NCBI GenBank assembly: GCA_913060655.1
Contig: CAJXTG010000004.1
Coordinates: 36,322-100,321, forward strand
Source of the DNA: an uncultured Nitriliruptoraceae bacterium
Lineage (GTDB): Bacteria; Actinomycetota; Nitriliruptoria; Nitriliruptorales; Nitriliruptoraceae
Length of the DNA: 64,000 bases
Direction of reading: 5' to 3'
Shown: piece by piece, positions 24,526 to 34,397 of the stretch
Layout of the letters: each line of letters begins with the position of its first letter
Numbering within the stretch: the stretch's first letter is position 1
The notes under the pieces: model-generated
Database searches by the model: none
Seen by the model: only the letters and a program-made list of their open reading frames with translations
Told to the model about the DNA's origin: nothing
Made by a program: the position numbers and the translations under genes

Positions 24526-25643
24526 GCGGCGCCGGCGACCCGGAGCTCGGGCCGCCGCCGGTCCGCGACGACCTGGCGGACGTCGAGCCCTACGGCGCGC
24601 CGCAGCTGGACGTGCCGGTCCGGCTCAACACCAACGAGACGCCCGAGCCGCCCCCGGCGGCGTTCGTCGCCGAGCTCGCCCGACGCCTGCCCGAGCTGCG
24701 CCTGAACCGCTACCCGGACCGTGAGGCGCTCGCGCTGCGCACCGCCCTCGCCGCGCGCGAGGGGCTGCCGGTCGCCCGGGTGTGGGCCGCGAACGGCTCC
24801 AACGAGGTCCTGCTCCAGGTCCTCCAGGCCTACGGCGGTCCCGGACGGACGGCCCTGCTGTTCCGCCCGGGCTACTCGATGTACCCGGAGCTGTGCCGCA
24901 CGACCGGCACCGCGACCCGGACGGTGACGCTCGCGGAGGACGGTCGGCTCCCGCTCGCCACCGTCACCGCCGACGTCGCCGCGATCGTCGCCGAGGACGA
25001 CCCGGTCGTCACCCTGCTCGCCAACCCGAACAACCCCACCGGTGCGCTCGTCGACCACGACGTCGTGCGGGCCCTGCACGACACGGTGCGCGGCCTCGTC
25101 GTCGTCGACGAGGCCTACGTCGAGTTCGCGCCCGACGGGGCGAGCGTGCGCGACCTGCTCGACGAGCTGCCGCGGCTCGTCGTCAGCCGGACGTTCTCCA
25201 AGGCGTTCCGGCTCGCCGGCCTGCGACTCGGCTACCTCCTCGGGCCGGCGCAGGTCATGGCCGACCTGCGCCGCGTCCGGCTGCCCTACCACCTCGACGC
25301 CATCACCCAGCTCGCCGGCATCATCGCGCTCGAGCAGGAGGACGGCTTCCTCGCCCACCGCGGGCGGACCGCCGACGAGCGGGAGCGCCTCGCGGCGCTG
25401 CTCGGACGGCTCGCCGGCGTCGACGTCCTGCCGTCCGCGGCGAACTTCCTGCTCGTGCGCACCGCGCGGACCGACGTGTTCGACCGGCTGCTCGAGCACG
25501 GGGTGCTCGTCCGTGACCTATCGTCCGCGGTGGGTCGACCCGGGACGTGGCGGGTGACCGTCGGGACCCCCGAGGAGAACGACCGCCTCGTCGCCGCCCT
25601 CGCGGCGGTGACCGCACCGGACGACGCAGGACAGGAGCGCTGA
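24522..25643 (+). CDS. hisC: Histidinol-phosphate aminotransferase HisC
   Basis: HisC is the PLP enzyme that aminates imidazole-acetol phosphate. The 373-residue fold-I protein shows LNTNETPEPPP at the start, RYPDREALALR, NGSNEVLLQVL, NPNNPTGALV, VVVDEAYVEF, and the PLP lysine Lys227 in TFSKAFRLAGLRLGY. The final Arg for the substrate carboxylate or phosphate lies in WRVTVGTPEEN. Overlaps hisD and hisB by ATGA/TGATG, so hisD-C-B are likely coupled. Confidence 0.95.
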   Translation: MSGAGDPELGPPPVRDDLADVEPYGAPQLDVPVRLNTNETPEPPPAAFVAELARRLPELRLNRYPDREALALRTALAAREGLPVARVWAANGSNEVLLQVLQAYGGPGRTALLFRPGYSMYPELCRTTGTATRTVTLAEDGRLPLATVTADVAAIVAEDDPVVTLLANPNNPTGALVDHDVVRALHDTVRGLVVVDEAYVEFAPDGASVRDLLDELPRLVVSRTFSKAFRLAGLRLGYLLGPAQVMADLRRVRLPYHLDAITQLAGIIALEQEDGFLAHRGRTADERERLAALLGRLAGVDVLPSAANFLLVRTARTDVFDRLLEHGVLVRDLSSAVGRPGTWRVTVGTPEENDRLVAALAAVTAPDDAGQER

Positions 25644-26227
25644 TGGCCCGCACCGCCCACGTGCAGCGTGGCACGCAGGAGACCGGCGTCGAGGTCACCC
25701 TCGACCTCGACGGGGAGGGCACGAGCGACGTCACCACCGGCGTGCCGTTCTTCGACCACATGCTCGACCAGCTGGGCCGGCACGGTCGGCTCGCGCTGCA
25801 GATCCGGACCGAGGGCGACCTCGCCATCGACGCGCACCACACCGTCGAGGACACCGGCATCGCCCTCGGCCAGGCCCTCGCGGAGGCGTGGGGGGACCGC
25901 AGCGGCGTCGAGCGGTTCGGGGACGCGACCGTGCCGATCGACGAGGCGCTCACCCGCGTCGCGATCGACCTGTCCGGCCGCCCCTACCTCGTGTGGGAGG
26001 TCGACACCCCCGTCGAGGTGGTCGGCACGTTCGAGACGACGCTCGTCAAGCACTTCTTCGAGGCGCTCGTCGCGAACGCACGGATCACGCTGCACGTGAC
26101 CAACCTCGCGGGGGACAACACGCACCACATCTTCGAGTCGGTGTTCAAGGCGGTCGCGGTCGCGCTACGCCGTGCGGTGGCCGTGACCTCCACGGGCGTC
26201 CCGTCGACCAAGGGTGTCCTGCAGTGA
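25643..26227 (+). CDS. hisB: Imidazoleglycerol-phosphate dehydratase HisB
   Basis: A monofunctional 194-residue dehydratase making imidazole-acetol phosphate; the phosphatase domain fused in E. coli HisB is absent, as is normal outside enteric bacteria. Manganese-binding motifs are FFDHMLDQL, DAHHTVEDTG, TTLVKHFFEA and DNTHHIFES. The ATG overlaps the hisC stop and has AGGAGC upstream. Confidence 0.96.
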   Translation: MARTAHVQRGTQETGVEVTLDLDGEGTSDVTTGVPFFDHMLDQLGRHGRLALQIRTEGDLAIDAHHTVEDTGIALGQALAEAWGDRSGVERFGDATVPIDEALTRVAIDLSGRPYLVWEVDTPVEVVGTFETTLVKHFFEALVANARITLHVTNLAGDNTHHIFESVFKAVAVALRRAVAVTSTGVPSTKGVLQ

Positions 26228-26856
26228 CGCGGCCCCTCCGGGCCGCCGTCCTCGACTACGACGCCGGCAACGTCCGTTCGGCGCGCCGTGGCGTCGAGGC
26301 CGCCGGAGCCGTCGCGACCATCACCGACGACCCCGAGGTCGCCGACGCGGCCGACGCGCTCGTCATCCCCGGCGTCGGCCACTTCGGCACCTGCAGCCGC
26401 CGGCTCCGTGACCGCGGCCTCGAGGACGTCGTGCGCGCGTTCGTCGCCGACGGCCGGCCCGTCCTCGGCATCTGCGTCGGGATGCAGCTGCTGTACGCCG
26501 GCTCCGAGGAGTCCGACGAGCCGGGGCTCGGGCTGCTGCCGGGTCGGGTCGTGCGCTTCGCCGACGCGGGCGTCGTGCCGCACATGGGCTGGGACGTCGT
26601 CGACGTGGTGCGACCCGATCCGGTCCTCACCGCGGTCGACGGGCACCGCTGCTACTTCGCGCACTCCTACTACGCGGTGCCCGAGGACGAGGGGCACGTC
26701 CTCGCCCGCTGCACCTACGGCGGGGAGACGTTCCCCTGCGCCGTGCGGGAGGGCAGCGTCGTCGGCACCCAGTTCCACCCGGAGAAGTCCGGGACGGTCG
26801 GTGCACGCGTGCTCGCCGACTGGGTCGCCGCCGCGGCGGGCGAGGTCGTGCGATGA
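26224..26856 (+). CDS. hisH: Imidazole glycerol phosphate synthase, glutaminase subunit HisH
   Basis: HisH releases ammonia from glutamine and passes it to HisF. The 210-residue class I amidotransferase has nucleophile Cys84 in GICVGMQLL and the His185/Glu187 pair in FHPEKSG. N-terminal LDYDAGNVRS is typical. The start is a GTG within the hisB stop, with no ribosome site of its own, so coupling probably drives its translation. The partner hisF is two genes downstream. Confidence 0.95.
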   Translation: MTRPLRAAVLDYDAGNVRSARRGVEAAGAVATITDDPEVADAADALVIPGVGHFGTCSRRLRDRGLEDVVRAFVADGRPVLGICVGMQLLYAGSEESDEPGLGLLPGRVVRFADAGVVPHMGWDVVDVVRPDPVLTAVDGHRCYFAHSYYAVPEDEGHVLARCTYGGETFPCAVREGSVVGTQFHPEKSGTVGARVLADWVAAAAGEVVR

Positions 26857-27593
26857 GCGACGCACCCTTCACGCTGTACCCGGCGGTCGACATCCGTGAC
26901 GGGCGGGCGGTGCGCCTCACGCAGGGCCGGGCCGACGCGGCGACCGAGTACGACGACCCCGTCGAGGCGGCGCTGCGCTTCGCGGCGACGGGGACGCGCT
27001 GGCTGCACGTCGTCGACCTCGACGCGGCGTTCACCGGCGAGCCCCGCAACCGCCGGCTCATCGAACGGATCGTCGCCGCGACCGGCTGCGACGTGCAGGC
27101 GTCGGGAGGGGTGCGCACCGTCGACGACGTGCGCGGCGCCCTCGACCTCGGCGCGGCGCGGGTCGTCGTCGGGACGATGGCGCTGACCGACCCGGCGTTC
27201 GTCCCCGCCGCGCTCGACGTCGCGGGGGACCGTCTCGCCGTCGGGCTCGACGCGCGCGGCGGCACGCTGCGGGCACGGGGGTGGACCGAGGACGCCGGCG
27301 ACCTGTTCGAGGTGCTCGCCCGCCTCGACGCGCTGGGCGTCGCCCGGTTCGTCTTCACCGACATCGAGACGGACGGGATGCTCAGCGGCCCCAACCTGGC
27401 GATGCTCCGCAGGGTCGCGGACGCGACGTCCGCGGCGGTGACCGCGTCCGGTGGTGTCGCGTCGGTCGCCGACCTCGTCACCCTCGCGACGCTCCACCCG
27501 CGCGTGGACGGCGCCATCGTCGGACGGGCCCTGTACAGCGGGGACGTCGACCTCGCGGAGGCGCTGGCCGCCGTGGCCGCGGTCGCCGGATGA
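26853..27593 (+). CDS. hisA: ProFAR isomerase HisA, possibly the dual-function PriA
   Basis: The 246-residue TIM barrel isomerises ProFAR in histidine synthesis. Catalytic aspartates are Asp13 (PAVDIRDG) and Asp170 (FTDIETDG); phosphate sites are ASGGVRTV and ASGGVAS. In actinobacteria the same enzyme (PriA) also serves as phosphoribosylanthranilate isomerase when trpF is missing. The nearby trp genes here lack trpF, and the sequence keeps RGW at 142-144 in [13 protein letters not shown], close to the Arg/Trp pair of mycobacterial PriA. Related residues also occur in plain HisA, so dual function is inference. Confidence 0.93.
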   Translation: MSDAPFTLYPAVDIRDGRAVRLTQGRADAATEYDDPVEAALRFAATGTRWLHVVDLDAAFTGEPRNRRLIERIVAATGCDVQASGGVRTVDDVRGALDLGAARVVVGTMALTDPAFVPAALDVAGDRLAVGLDARGGTLRARGWTEDAGDLFEVLARLDALGVARFVFTDIETDGMLSGPNLAMLRRVADATSAAVTASGGVASVADLVTLATLHPRVDGAIVGRALYSGDVDLAEALAAVAAVAG

Positions 27594-28426
27594 CCCCGGC
27601 GGTGGCAGGGTCGGACGCGGGACGGTCGGCGCGCACGGACCGGCTCGCCGCACGGGTCATCCCGTGCCTCGACGTGGAGGCCGGCCGGGTCGTCAAGGGC
27701 GTCAACTTCGTCGGCCTGGTCGATGCCGGGGACCCCGTCGAGCTGGCACGCCGCTACGACCTGGCCGGCGCCGACGAGCTCGTCCTGCTCGACATCACCG
27801 CGTCCAGCGACTCCCGCGCCATCATGCTCGACGTGGTCGAGCGGTGCGCCGACGAGCTGACGGTGCCGTTCACGATCGGTGGTGGTGTCCGCAGCGTCGA
27901 GGACGCCCGCGCGCTGCTGCGCGCCGGAGCGGACAAGGTCAGCGTGAACACGGCGGCGGTCGCCGACCCGGGGCTGCTCGACCGGCTCGCCACCGCGGTC
28001 GGTGCGCAGTCGGTCGTCATCGCCGTCGACGCACGTCGGCGTGACCCCGACGACGCCGACGCCGGCTGGGAGGTGTTCACCCACGGCGGGCGGACACCGA
28101 CGGGACGCGACGCGGTCGCCTGGTGCGCCGAGGCCGTCGGACGCGGGGCCGGCGAGGTGCTGCTCACCTCCATGGACCGGGACGGCACCCGAGCGGGGTT
28201 CGACCTCGAGCTGCTGCGTGCGGTGCGCGGCGCCGTCGGCGTGCCCGTCATCGCCTCGGGCGGTGCGGGGGACGCGGGGCACATGGCCGACGCCGTCGTC
28301 GAGGGCGGTGCCTCCGCGGTGCTGGCCGCGTCGATCCTCCACTTCGGCGACGTCACCGTCGCCGGGATCAAGGAGACGCTGGCGGCCCGGGGGATCGCCG
28401 TCCGCGACGACGTCGGAGCGACCTGA
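27590..28426 (+). CDS. hisF: Imidazole glycerol phosphate synthase, cyclase subunit HisF
   Basis: HisF uses HisH ammonia to close the imidazole ring, making IGP and AICAR. The 278-residue barrel has the catalytic Asp in [14 protein letters not shown] and in [13 protein letters not shown], plus phosphate loops [11 protein letters not shown] and [12 protein letters not shown] leader of about 20 residues precedes the usual start of the family; the ATG overlapping the hisA stop is nevertheless the natural coupled start. The 3' end overlaps the convergent zinc-ribbon gene by 59 bases. Confidence 0.95.
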   Translation: MTPAVAGSDAGRSARTDRLAARVIPCLDVEAGRVVKGVNFVGLVDAGDPVELARRYDLAGADELVLLDITASSDSRAIMLDVVERCADELTVPFTIGGGVRSVEDARALLRAGADKVSVNTAAVADPGLLDRLATAVGAQSVVIAVDARRRDPDDADAGWEVFTHGGRTPTGRDAVAWCAEAVGRGAGEVLLTSMDRDGTRAGFDLELLRAVRGAVGVPVIASGGAGDAGHMADAVVEGGASAVLAASILHFGDVTVAGIKETLAARGIAVRDDVGAT

Positions 28427-28874
28427 GCGGCCCGCCGGCACCGGGGACGCTGCCCGCCGCACGGTGCACCACGTCGCGCAGCGGCCGACCGAGCTCGGGC
28501 GGCACCAGGTCGCGTCCGCACCCGCCGCAGCGGACCAGGGGCAGGCGGACGGTCACGGTGAACGGCGGCGACGCGCCGGGCGTCACCGTCAGCGCCCTGC
28601 TCGTCGCCCGCAGCGGCATCGCCAGCGGTGTCGCACACCCGTCGCAGCGCGCCGCACCCCGGCGGCCGGCCGCCACCGGGAGGCGCTCCGCGAGCGCCGC
28701 GTCGACCGCATCGGTCAGCGCACGCCGGGCGGCGGCCGGACGAACGTCGCAGCGGGGGCAGGTGGTGCGCACGTGCGCGTCGGCGGTCGCCTCGAGCGGA
28801 CCGTCCGACGTCGTCGTCATAGCCCGCCGCTCGACGGTGAGCGCCGCGCCGCAGCGCCGACACGTCGGCGTCAT
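28368..28874 (-). CDS. Zinc-ribbon hypothetical protein
   Basis: The 168-residue product has four CxxC pairs: Cys5/Cys8 (CRRCGA), Cys39/Cys42 (CPRC), then CDGC and CGGC, which suggests two zinc ribbons, followed by a basic Arg/Pro-rich tail. Function is unknown to me. The ATG overlaps the stop of the DUF2510 gene (ATGA), so the two form a pair. The last 59 bases lie antisense to the end of hisF; the tail encoded there looks low in information, so a shorter functional core is possible. Confidence 0.7.
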   Translation of the reverse strand: MTPTCRRCGAALTVERRAMTTTSDGPLEATADAHVRTTCPRCDVRPAAARRALTDAVDAALAERLPVAAGRRGAARCDGCATPLAMPLRATSRALTVTPGASPPFTVTVRLPLVRCGGCGRDLVPPELGRPLRDVVHRAAGSVPGAGGPLRSLRRRRGRRSPGPPASP

Positions 28875-29461
28875 CGCAGGGCGCGCCGGACCGCGTCCTC
28901 GAGGTCGTCCTCCAGCCGCAGCTGGCAGGTGGCCTCGTCCTCCGTCTCCAGGCAGGCCACGTAGTCCATGAGGAGCTCCCCGAACGCGCCGTCGTCCGCG
29001 GACAGCAGGGCGAAGGTGCCGACGGTGACCAGCCCGGCCAGCACGACCCCGACGATGCCGACGGCCAGCCCGCCGTTCGCCGGCCCCAGCCCCGTCGACG
29101 ACGCCGCTCGGATGCGCCGTCGGGCGACGACGGCGAGGACGATCGCGATCGCGGGGAGGACGAGGCCGACCAGCGGGATGACGACGAGCAGCAGACCGAC
29201 GAGGGCGGCGACCAGCGCGACCACGGCGAGCGGCTCACGGCGGCCCTGCGGCCGCATCGCCGGCACCGCCGCGGCGGTGCCGGTGCCCGCCGGCCCCGTC
29301 ATCGGCGCGGTCGGCGCACCGCCGTCGGGCAGCGGGTCGGAGCCGGCCTGCCCGGCGTCGGCGACGTGCGCCGTCCAGGCCGCACCGTCCCACCAGCGGT
29401 GGTCGTGCCGTCCGGTCGGGTCGGGGAACCAGCCCGGAGGCCACTGCTGCGGCACGTCCAC
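28871..29461 (-). CDS. DUF2510 and membrane-domain protein
   Basis: The 196-residue protein starts with a DUF2510 module (about 6-32): PPGWFPDPTGRHDHRWWDG then WT. A Pro/Gly/Ala linker follows, then two or three hydrophobic segments (about 78-112 and 132-155) of the DUF4190 type, and an acidic Cys-containing tail (CLETEDEATCQLRLEDD), probably outside. DUF2510 proteins are typical of actinobacteria and are usually membrane proteins of unknown role. It is divergent from hisI and coupled to the zinc-ribbon gene. Confidence 0.85.
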   Translation of the reverse strand: MDVPQQWPPGWFPDPTGRHDHRWWDGAAWTAHVADAGQAGSDPLPDGGAPTAPMTGPAGTGTAAAVPAMRPQGRREPLAVVALVAALVGLLLVVIPLVGLVLPAIAIVLAVVARRRIRAASSTGLGPANGGLAVGIVGVVLAGLVTVGTFALLSADDGAFGELLMDYVACLETEDEATCQLRLEDDLEDAVRRALR

Positions 29462-29524
29462 GCCCTCCTCCGTCGGATCCGCGACCCTGCGCGGCCGCCC
29501 GAAGGTAGCGGGAGGTCCCGGGGC

Positions 29525-29530
29525 TACTCT
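29525..29530 (+). promoter_or_regulatory. Candidate -10 hexamer for hisI-trp operon
   Basis: TACTCT lies 53 bases before the chosen hisI start, between the divergent DUF2510 gene and hisI. No Trp-leader peptide or attenuator is apparent in the short leader. Confidence 0.3.
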
Positions 29531-29577
29531 CGGTGGCCGCCCGCGACCGGGCGGTATCGGCTGATGGGGGCGTGGGC

Positions 29578-29934
29578 GTGAGCGTGGTGGAGGGCTCGGC
29601 CGCGGACGGCCCGGTCGCCGTCGACGAGGTCCGCTTCGGACCCGACGGGCTCGTCCCCGCCGTCGTCGTCGACGCCGGCGACGGGACGGTGCTGATGCTC
29701 GCCTGGATGAGCCGCGAGTCGCTCGAACGGTCGCTGCGCAGCGGTCGGACCGTCTTCTGGTCGCGCTCGCGCGGGGAGCTGTGGGAGAAGGGCGCGACGT
29801 CCGGCCACGTGCAGCGCATCGTCGACGTCCGGGCCGACTGCGACGCCGACGCGCTCGTCATCACCGTCGAGCAGACGGGCGTCGCCTGCCACACGGGGGA
29901 GCGCAGCTGCTTCCACCGCCCGGTGACCCCGTGA
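29578..29934 (+). CDS. hisI: Phosphoribosyl-AMP cyclohydrolase HisI
   Basis: HisI opens the purine ring of PR-AMP in the third step of histidine synthesis. The zinc site is built from DCDADALVI and GVACHTGERSCF; other marks are LAWMSRESLERSL, FWSRSRGELWEKG and SGHVQRI. No HisE (pyrophosphohydrolase) domain is attached. Start is uncertain: in-frame GTGs exist at 29533, 29572, 29578 and 29584. I prefer 29578, which gives 118 residues and leaves room behind the -10 box. It begins the trp cluster, as in Mycobacterium, and overlaps trpE by GTGA. Confidence 0.92.
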   Translation: MSVVEGSAADGPVAVDEVRFGPDGLVPAVVVDAGDGTVLMLAWMSRESLERSLRSGRTVFWSRSRGELWEKGATSGHVQRIVDVRADCDADALVITVEQTGVACHTGERSCFHRPVTP

Positions 29935-31469
29935 GCGTGCCGCTCGCACCCGACGTCGCGACGTTCCGCGACCTCGCGGCGGGCCACGGCGTGGTGCCCG
30001 TCGCCCGACGGGTGCTCGCCGACCTGCACACGCCCCTGCAGGTGTACGACCGGGTGCGCGGTGACGGCCCCAGCTTCCTCCTCGAGTCCGCCGAGCACGG
30101 TGAGCGCTGGGGCCGGTTCTCGTTCGTCGGCTTCGACCCGCTGCTCGTCGTCCGCAGCCGTGGCGGTGCCGTGACGCTCGACGGGGACGTCCCGGCCGCG
30201 GTCAGCGCCGCCCTGCCCGAGGGGGGCGGGCTCCTCGACACGCTCGACGTGCTGCTGCGGCTGCTGTCGGCGCCGCCGGTCGCCGGCGTGCCCCTGCACG
30301 GCGGCGCGGTCGGCTACCTCGGCTACGACGTCGTGCGGGAGGTCGAACGCCTGCCCGACACCGTGGAGGACGACCTCGGACTGGCCGACGCGGTGCTGAC
30401 GTTCCCGCGGCACGTCGTGGCCCTCGACCACCTCACCCAGACGATGACGGTCGTGACCAACGTCGTCACCGTCGGCCTCGACGACGCGGCGCGCACCGCC
30501 GCGCACGCCGACGCCGACGCGGCCAACGCGGCGGTGCTCGCCCGCCTCGCCGACCCGGCACGGCCCCACCCGCCGGTCGCCCCGCCGTCAGGGCCGGGCG
30601 CCATGCCGTCGGGCGTCCGCTCGTCGCTCCCGGAGGGCGCCTACGTCGACGCGGTCGCCCGCATCAAGGAGCACATCGTCGCGGGCGACACGTTCCAGAC
30701 GGTCCTCAGCCAGCGGTTCTCCGTCCCGACGGCGGTGGACCCCTTCGACCTCTACCGGGTGCTGCGCGTCATCAACCCGTCGCCGTACCTGTACCTGATC
30801 GACACGGGGGAGGCGCAGGTCGTCGGCTCGTCGCCGGAGGCGCTCGTGCAGGTCCACGACGGTCGGGTGGAGACGTGGCCGATCGCGGGGACGCGCCGGC
30901 GGGGGGCCGACGCGGACGAGGACCGTGAGCTCGCCACCGAGCTGCTCGCCGACGTGAAGGAGCGGGCCGAGCACGTCATGCTCGTCGACCTCGCGCGCAA
31001 CGACCTCGGACGGGTCTGCGCCCCCGGCAGCGTCGAGGTGTCGCAGCTGATGGAGGTCGAGCGCTACAGCCACGTCATGCACCTCGTCAGCGCGGTGACC
31101 GGACGGCTGCGCGACGGGGTCGGTCCGGTCGACGTGCTGCGCGCCACCTTCCCGGCGGGCACCGTGTCGGGTGCGCCCAAGGTGCGCGCGATGGAGCTCA
31201 TCGACGAGCTCGAGCCGACGCGACGTGGTCCGTACGCGGGTGCCGTCGGCTACCTCGACCTCGCCGGCAACCTCGACACCTGCATCACCATCCGCACCGT
31301 CGTCCTGCACGACGGCGTCGCCCACGTGCAGGCCGGGGCCGGGATCGTCGCCGACTCCGTCCCCGCCCTCGAGGAGCAGGAGACCCGCGACAAGGCGAGC
31401 GCGGTCCTCGCGGCCATCCGCGCCGCCGAGCTGCTGCACGGCACCGCCGCGACGGGTGCGGACGGATGA
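29931..31469 (+). CDS. trpE: Anthranilate synthase component I TrpE
   Basis: TrpE makes anthranilate from chorismate, with ammonia from a TrpG partner not found in this window. The 512-residue protein has the tryptophan feedback site LLESAE near the N terminus and the chorismate-binding core: IKEHIVAGDTFQTVLSQRF, SPYLYLIDTG, IAGTRRRGADADED, ARNDLGRVC and GTVSGAPKVRAMELIDELE. The start is a GTG within the hisI stop. trpC follows with an ATGA overlap; trpD and trpG must be elsewhere. Confidence 0.95.
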   Translation: MSVPLAPDVATFRDLAAGHGVVPVARRVLADLHTPLQVYDRVRGDGPSFLLESAEHGERWGRFSFVGFDPLLVVRSRGGAVTLDGDVPAAVSAALPEGGGLLDTLDVLLRLLSAPPVAGVPLHGGAVGYLGYDVVREVERLPDTVEDDLGLADAVLTFPRHVVALDHLTQTMTVVTNVVTVGLDDAARTAAHADADAANAAVLARLADPARPHPPVAPPSGPGAMPSGVRSSLPEGAYVDAVARIKEHIVAGDTFQTVLSQRFSVPTAVDPFDLYRVLRVINPSPYLYLIDTGEAQVVGSSPEALVQVHDGRVETWPIAGTRRRGADADEDRELATELLADVKERAEHVMLVDLARNDLGRVCAPGSVEVSQLMEVERYSHVMHLVSAVTGRLRDGVGPVDVLRATFPAGTVSGAPKVRAMELIDELEPTRRGPYAGAVGYLDLAGNLDTCITIRTVVLHDGVAHVQAGAGIVADSVPALEEQETRDKASAVLAAIRAAELLHGTAATGADG

Positions 31470-32284
31470 GCGGCGTGGACGTCCTCGCCGACCAGGTCGC
31501 CGACTCGCACCGGCGCCTCGCCGCGGCGCAGGCGCAGGAGCCGCTCGCCACCGTGCGGGCGCGGGCGCTCGCCCGGCCGGCCCCGCCGTCGTTCCGCGCC
31601 GCGCTGACGGGGGACGGCGTCGCCGTCATCGCCGAGGTCAAGCGCGCCTCGCCGTCGCGGGGCCCGCTCGCTCCCGACCTCGACCCGGCTGCGCTCGCCG
31701 GCGCCTACGTCACCGGCGGCGCCGCCGCCGTGTCGGTGCTCACCGCCCCGGAAGGGTTCCACGGGTCGCTGGCCGACCTCACGGCCGTCGCCGAGCTCGG
31801 GGTCCCGACGCTGCGCAAGGACTTCCTCGTCGACCCCTACCAGGTGTGGGAGGCGCGGGCGGCGGGCGCGGCGGCCGTGCTGCTCCTCGCCGTCGCGCTC
31901 GACGACGCGTCGCTGCGTGCCCTGCTCGACACCGCCGCCGAGGCCGGCCTCGACGCGCTGCTGGAGGTGCACGACGCCGAGGAGATGGCCCGCGCCGCCG
32001 CGCTGGCACCGGCGCTGATCGGGGTGAACGTCCGTGACCTGCACGACTTCCGCGTCGACAACGGCCGGTTCGCCGCCGTCGCCGCCGCACGCCCGTCCAC
32101 GGCCCTGGTCGTCGCCGAATCGGGGGTGCACGGCCCCGACGACGTCGCCGCCTACGGCCGGGCGGGTGCGGACGCGGTCCTCGTCGGGGAGCATCTGGTC
32201 CGCAGCGACGACCCCGTCGCGGCCACCCGGGCGCTGGTGGAGGCCGGTGACGCGGCACGGGACGACGACGGAGGGGAACGATGA
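31466..32284 (+). CDS. trpC: Indole-3-glycerol phosphate synthase TrpC
   Basis: TrpC closes the indole ring from CdRP. The 272-residue barrel shows [13 protein letters not shown] (catalytic Glu and Lys), [11 protein letters not shown] (second catalytic Lys), [19 protein letters not shown] and [10 protein letters not shown]. It is monofunctional with no TrpF domain, which matters because no trpF is seen in the cluster. Overlaps trpE and trpB by ATGA. Confidence 0.95.
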   Translation: MSGVDVLADQVADSHRRLAAAQAQEPLATVRARALARPAPPSFRAALTGDGVAVIAEVKRASPSRGPLAPDLDPAALAGAYVTGGAAAVSVLTAPEGFHGSLADLTAVAELGVPTLRKDFLVDPYQVWEARAAGAAAVLLLAVALDDASLRALLDTAAEAGLDALLEVHDAEEMARAAALAPALIGVNVRDLHDFRVDNGRFAAVAAARPSTALVVAESGVHGPDDVAAYGRAGADAVLVGEHLVRSDDPVAATRALVEAGDAARDDDGGER

Positions 32285-33537
32285 GCGCGACGACCACACC
32301 GGTGGACGGTGCGCAGGACGAGCCGCGCGAGGGCTACTTCGGACCGTTCGGCGGGCAGTTCGTCCCCGAGTCGCTCTCGGGGGCGCTGACGGAGCTGGCC
32401 GACGCCTGGCGGACCGCGGCCGAGGACGCCGCGTTCCTCGACGAGCTCGACCAGCTGCGCCGCACCTACGGCGGGCGTCCCACGCCGCTGTACCGGGCGG
32501 AGCGGCTGAGCGCCGAGGCCGGGCTGGAGGTGTGGCTCAAGCGGGAGGACCTCGCCCACACCGGGTCGCACAAGCTCAACAACGTCGTCGGCCAGGCGCT
32601 GCTCACCCGGCGGATGGGGAAGCCGCGCGTCATCGCGGAGACCGGCGCCGGCCAGCACGGGGTGGCGACGGCGACCGCGGCGGCGCTGTTCGGCCTCGAC
32701 TGCACCGTCTACATGGGTGCGGAGGACTGCCGGCGGCAGCGGCTGAACGTGGTGCGGATGCAGCTGCTCGGCGCGGAGGTCGTCCCCGTCGAGTCCGGCA
32801 CCCGCACGCTCAAGGACGCGATCAACGAGGCGATGCGGGACTGGGTCACGAACGTGGACACGACCCACTACCTGATCGGCTCCGCGATGGGGCCCCACCC
32901 GTTCCCCACGCTCGTCCGTGAGCTTCAGAAGGTCATCTCCGTCGAGATGCGGACCCAGTTCGCCGCGCAGGCGGGCGGGCTGCCCGACGCGGTCGTCGCC
33001 TGCGTCGGTGGCGGGTCGAACGCCATCGGTGCGTTCGCCGACTGGATCGACGAGCCGGCGGTCCGCCTCATCGGGGTGGAGGCCGCCGGGGAGGGCGTCG
33101 GGTCCGGACGTTCCGCCGCGACGCTCTCGGAGGGGCGGGAGGCCGTGCTGCACGGCTCCCGCTCGATCGTCCTCGTCGACGACGAGGGGCAGGTCCGCCC
33201 GGCGCACTCGGTGTCCGCGGGCCTCGACTACCCCGGGGTGGGACCCGAGCACGCGTGGCTCGCGTCGAGCGGCCGCGGCGAGTACGTCGGCGCGACCGAC
33301 GACGACGCGCTGCACGGGTTCCGCCGCACCTGCGAGCTCGAGGGCATCATCCCGGCGCTCGAGCCGGCCCACGCGGTGGGCTGGCTGCTGCGGCACGGCC
33401 GGGACCTGCTCGGCGACGGCGCCCGCCTCATCCTCAACATGTCCGGCCGTGGCGACAAGGACGTCGACGAGGTCGTCCGGGTCGCCGGCTGGGACGTCGG
33501 GGTGGAGCGCGCGTTCCGCGCCGACCCGTCGGCGTGA
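32281..33537 (+). CDS. trpB: Tryptophan synthase beta chain TrpB
   Basis: TrpB joins indole and serine with PLP. The 418-residue protein carries [12 protein letters not shown] at the start, the PLP lysine Lys98 in [17 protein letters not shown], the phosphate loop [10 protein letters not shown] and SGRGDKD at the end. It is the standard TrpB1 type, fitting complex formation with the adjacent trpA product. Overlaps trpC (ATGA) and trpA (GTGA). Confidence 0.97.
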   Translation: MSATTTPVDGAQDEPREGYFGPFGGQFVPESLSGALTELADAWRTAAEDAAFLDELDQLRRTYGGRPTPLYRAERLSAEAGLEVWLKREDLAHTGSHKLNNVVGQALLTRRMGKPRVIAETGAGQHGVATATAAALFGLDCTVYMGAEDCRRQRLNVVRMQLLGAEVVPVESGTRTLKDAINEAMRDWVTNVDTTHYLIGSAMGPHPFPTLVRELQKVISVEMRTQFAAQAGGLPDAVVACVGGGSNAIGAFADWIDEPAVRLIGVEAAGEGVGSGRSAATLSEGREAVLHGSRSIVLVDDEGQVRPAHSVSAGLDYPGVGPEHAWLASSGRGEYVGATDDDALHGFRRTCELEGIIPALEPAHAVGWLLRHGRDLLGDGARLILNMSGRGDKDVDEVVRVAGWDVGVERAFRADPSA

Positions 33538-34340
33538 GCGGCGCCGACCGCATCGCCGCCGCGTTCGCCCGCGCCGACGGCGAGGGGCGGGCCGCGCTCG
33601 TCGTCTACCTGACCGCCGGCTACCCGGATCCGGACACGTCCCGTGCCTGCCTGCGGGCCGCCGTCGACGCCGGTGCGGACGTCGTCGAGGTCGGGCTGCC
33701 GTTCTCCGACCCGATCATGGACGGTCCGGTCATCCAGGCGGCGAACCAGACGGTCCTGGACGCGGGCGTCGGGCTCGAGGAGCAGCTGGCCGTCGCCCGC
33801 GACGCCCTCGCCGGCGGGGAGGTCCCCGCGGTCGCGATGACCTACGTCACCGTCGCCGACACGCGCGGCTACGCCCGGTTCGCGGCCGACTGCCGGGCGG
33901 CCGGTCTCGACGGGGTCATCCTCCCGGACCTGCCGGTGGGGGAGTCGGCCGCGTGGCGCGCCGCAGCGGCCGCCGAGGGGCTCGCGACCGTCTTCCTCGC
34001 GTCGTCGGTCTCCGCCGACGAGCGGCTCGACGCGATCGCGACGGCGAGCGCCGGCTGGATCTACGCGATCGGGCTGCTGGGGGTGACCGGGGTCGACGCG
34101 GTCGACGCGACGCCGACCCGGGCGCTCGTCGAGCGGCTCCGGGCCCGCACGGCCACCCCCGTCGCGGTCGGCATCGGCGTGCGCGACCGGGCGACCGCCC
34201 AGGACGTCGCCGCCTACGCCGACGGGGTCATCGTCGGTTCCGCCCTGCTGCGCGCCGTCGCGGACGGCGACCCGGCGGGAGCGCCGGACCGCGTCGCGGC
34301 GCTCGTCGCCGACCTGCGGGCCGGGACGGTCCGCCCCTGA
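33534..34340 (+). CDS. trpA: Tryptophan synthase alpha chain TrpA
   Basis: TrpA splits indole-3-glycerol phosphate and channels indole to TrpB. The 268-residue barrel has catalytic Glu52 (EVGLPFSDP) and Asp63 (IMDGP), plus LPDLPVGES, and the phosphate region GVGVTG-like [12 protein letters not shown] and [12 protein letters not shown]. It ends the trp cluster; about 100 bases separate it from tRNA-Leu(CAA). Confidence 0.96.
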   Translation: MSGADRIAAAFARADGEGRAALVVYLTAGYPDPDTSRACLRAAVDAGADVVEVGLPFSDPIMDGPVIQAANQTVLDAGVGLEEQLAVARDALAGGEVPAVAMTYVTVADTRGYARFAADCRAAGLDGVILPDLPVGESAAWRAAAAAEGLATVFLASSVSADERLDAIATASAGWIYAIGLLGVTGVDAVDATPTRALVERLRARTATPVAVGIGVRDRATAQDVAAYADGVIVGSALLRAVADGDPAGAPDRVAALVADLRAGTVRP

Positions 34341-34377
34341 GCGTCCGGCGCCGCAGGGGTCGCACGGGCATGGTCGC

Positions 34378-34383
34378 TAGCAT
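34378..34383 (+). promoter_or_regulatory. Candidate -10 hexamer for tRNA-Leu(CAA)
   Basis: TAGCAT begins 60 bases before the tRNA. It is the only A/T-containing hexamer of that kind between trpA and the tRNA. Confidence 0.3.
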
Positions 34384-34397
34384 GGTCCGGACGGTCC

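Noticed and set aside
29533..29577. GTG at 29533 as hisI start
   Set aside because: It lies within a few bases of the expected transcription start and adds residues not seen in HisI; later GTGs fit better, though the choice is uncertain.
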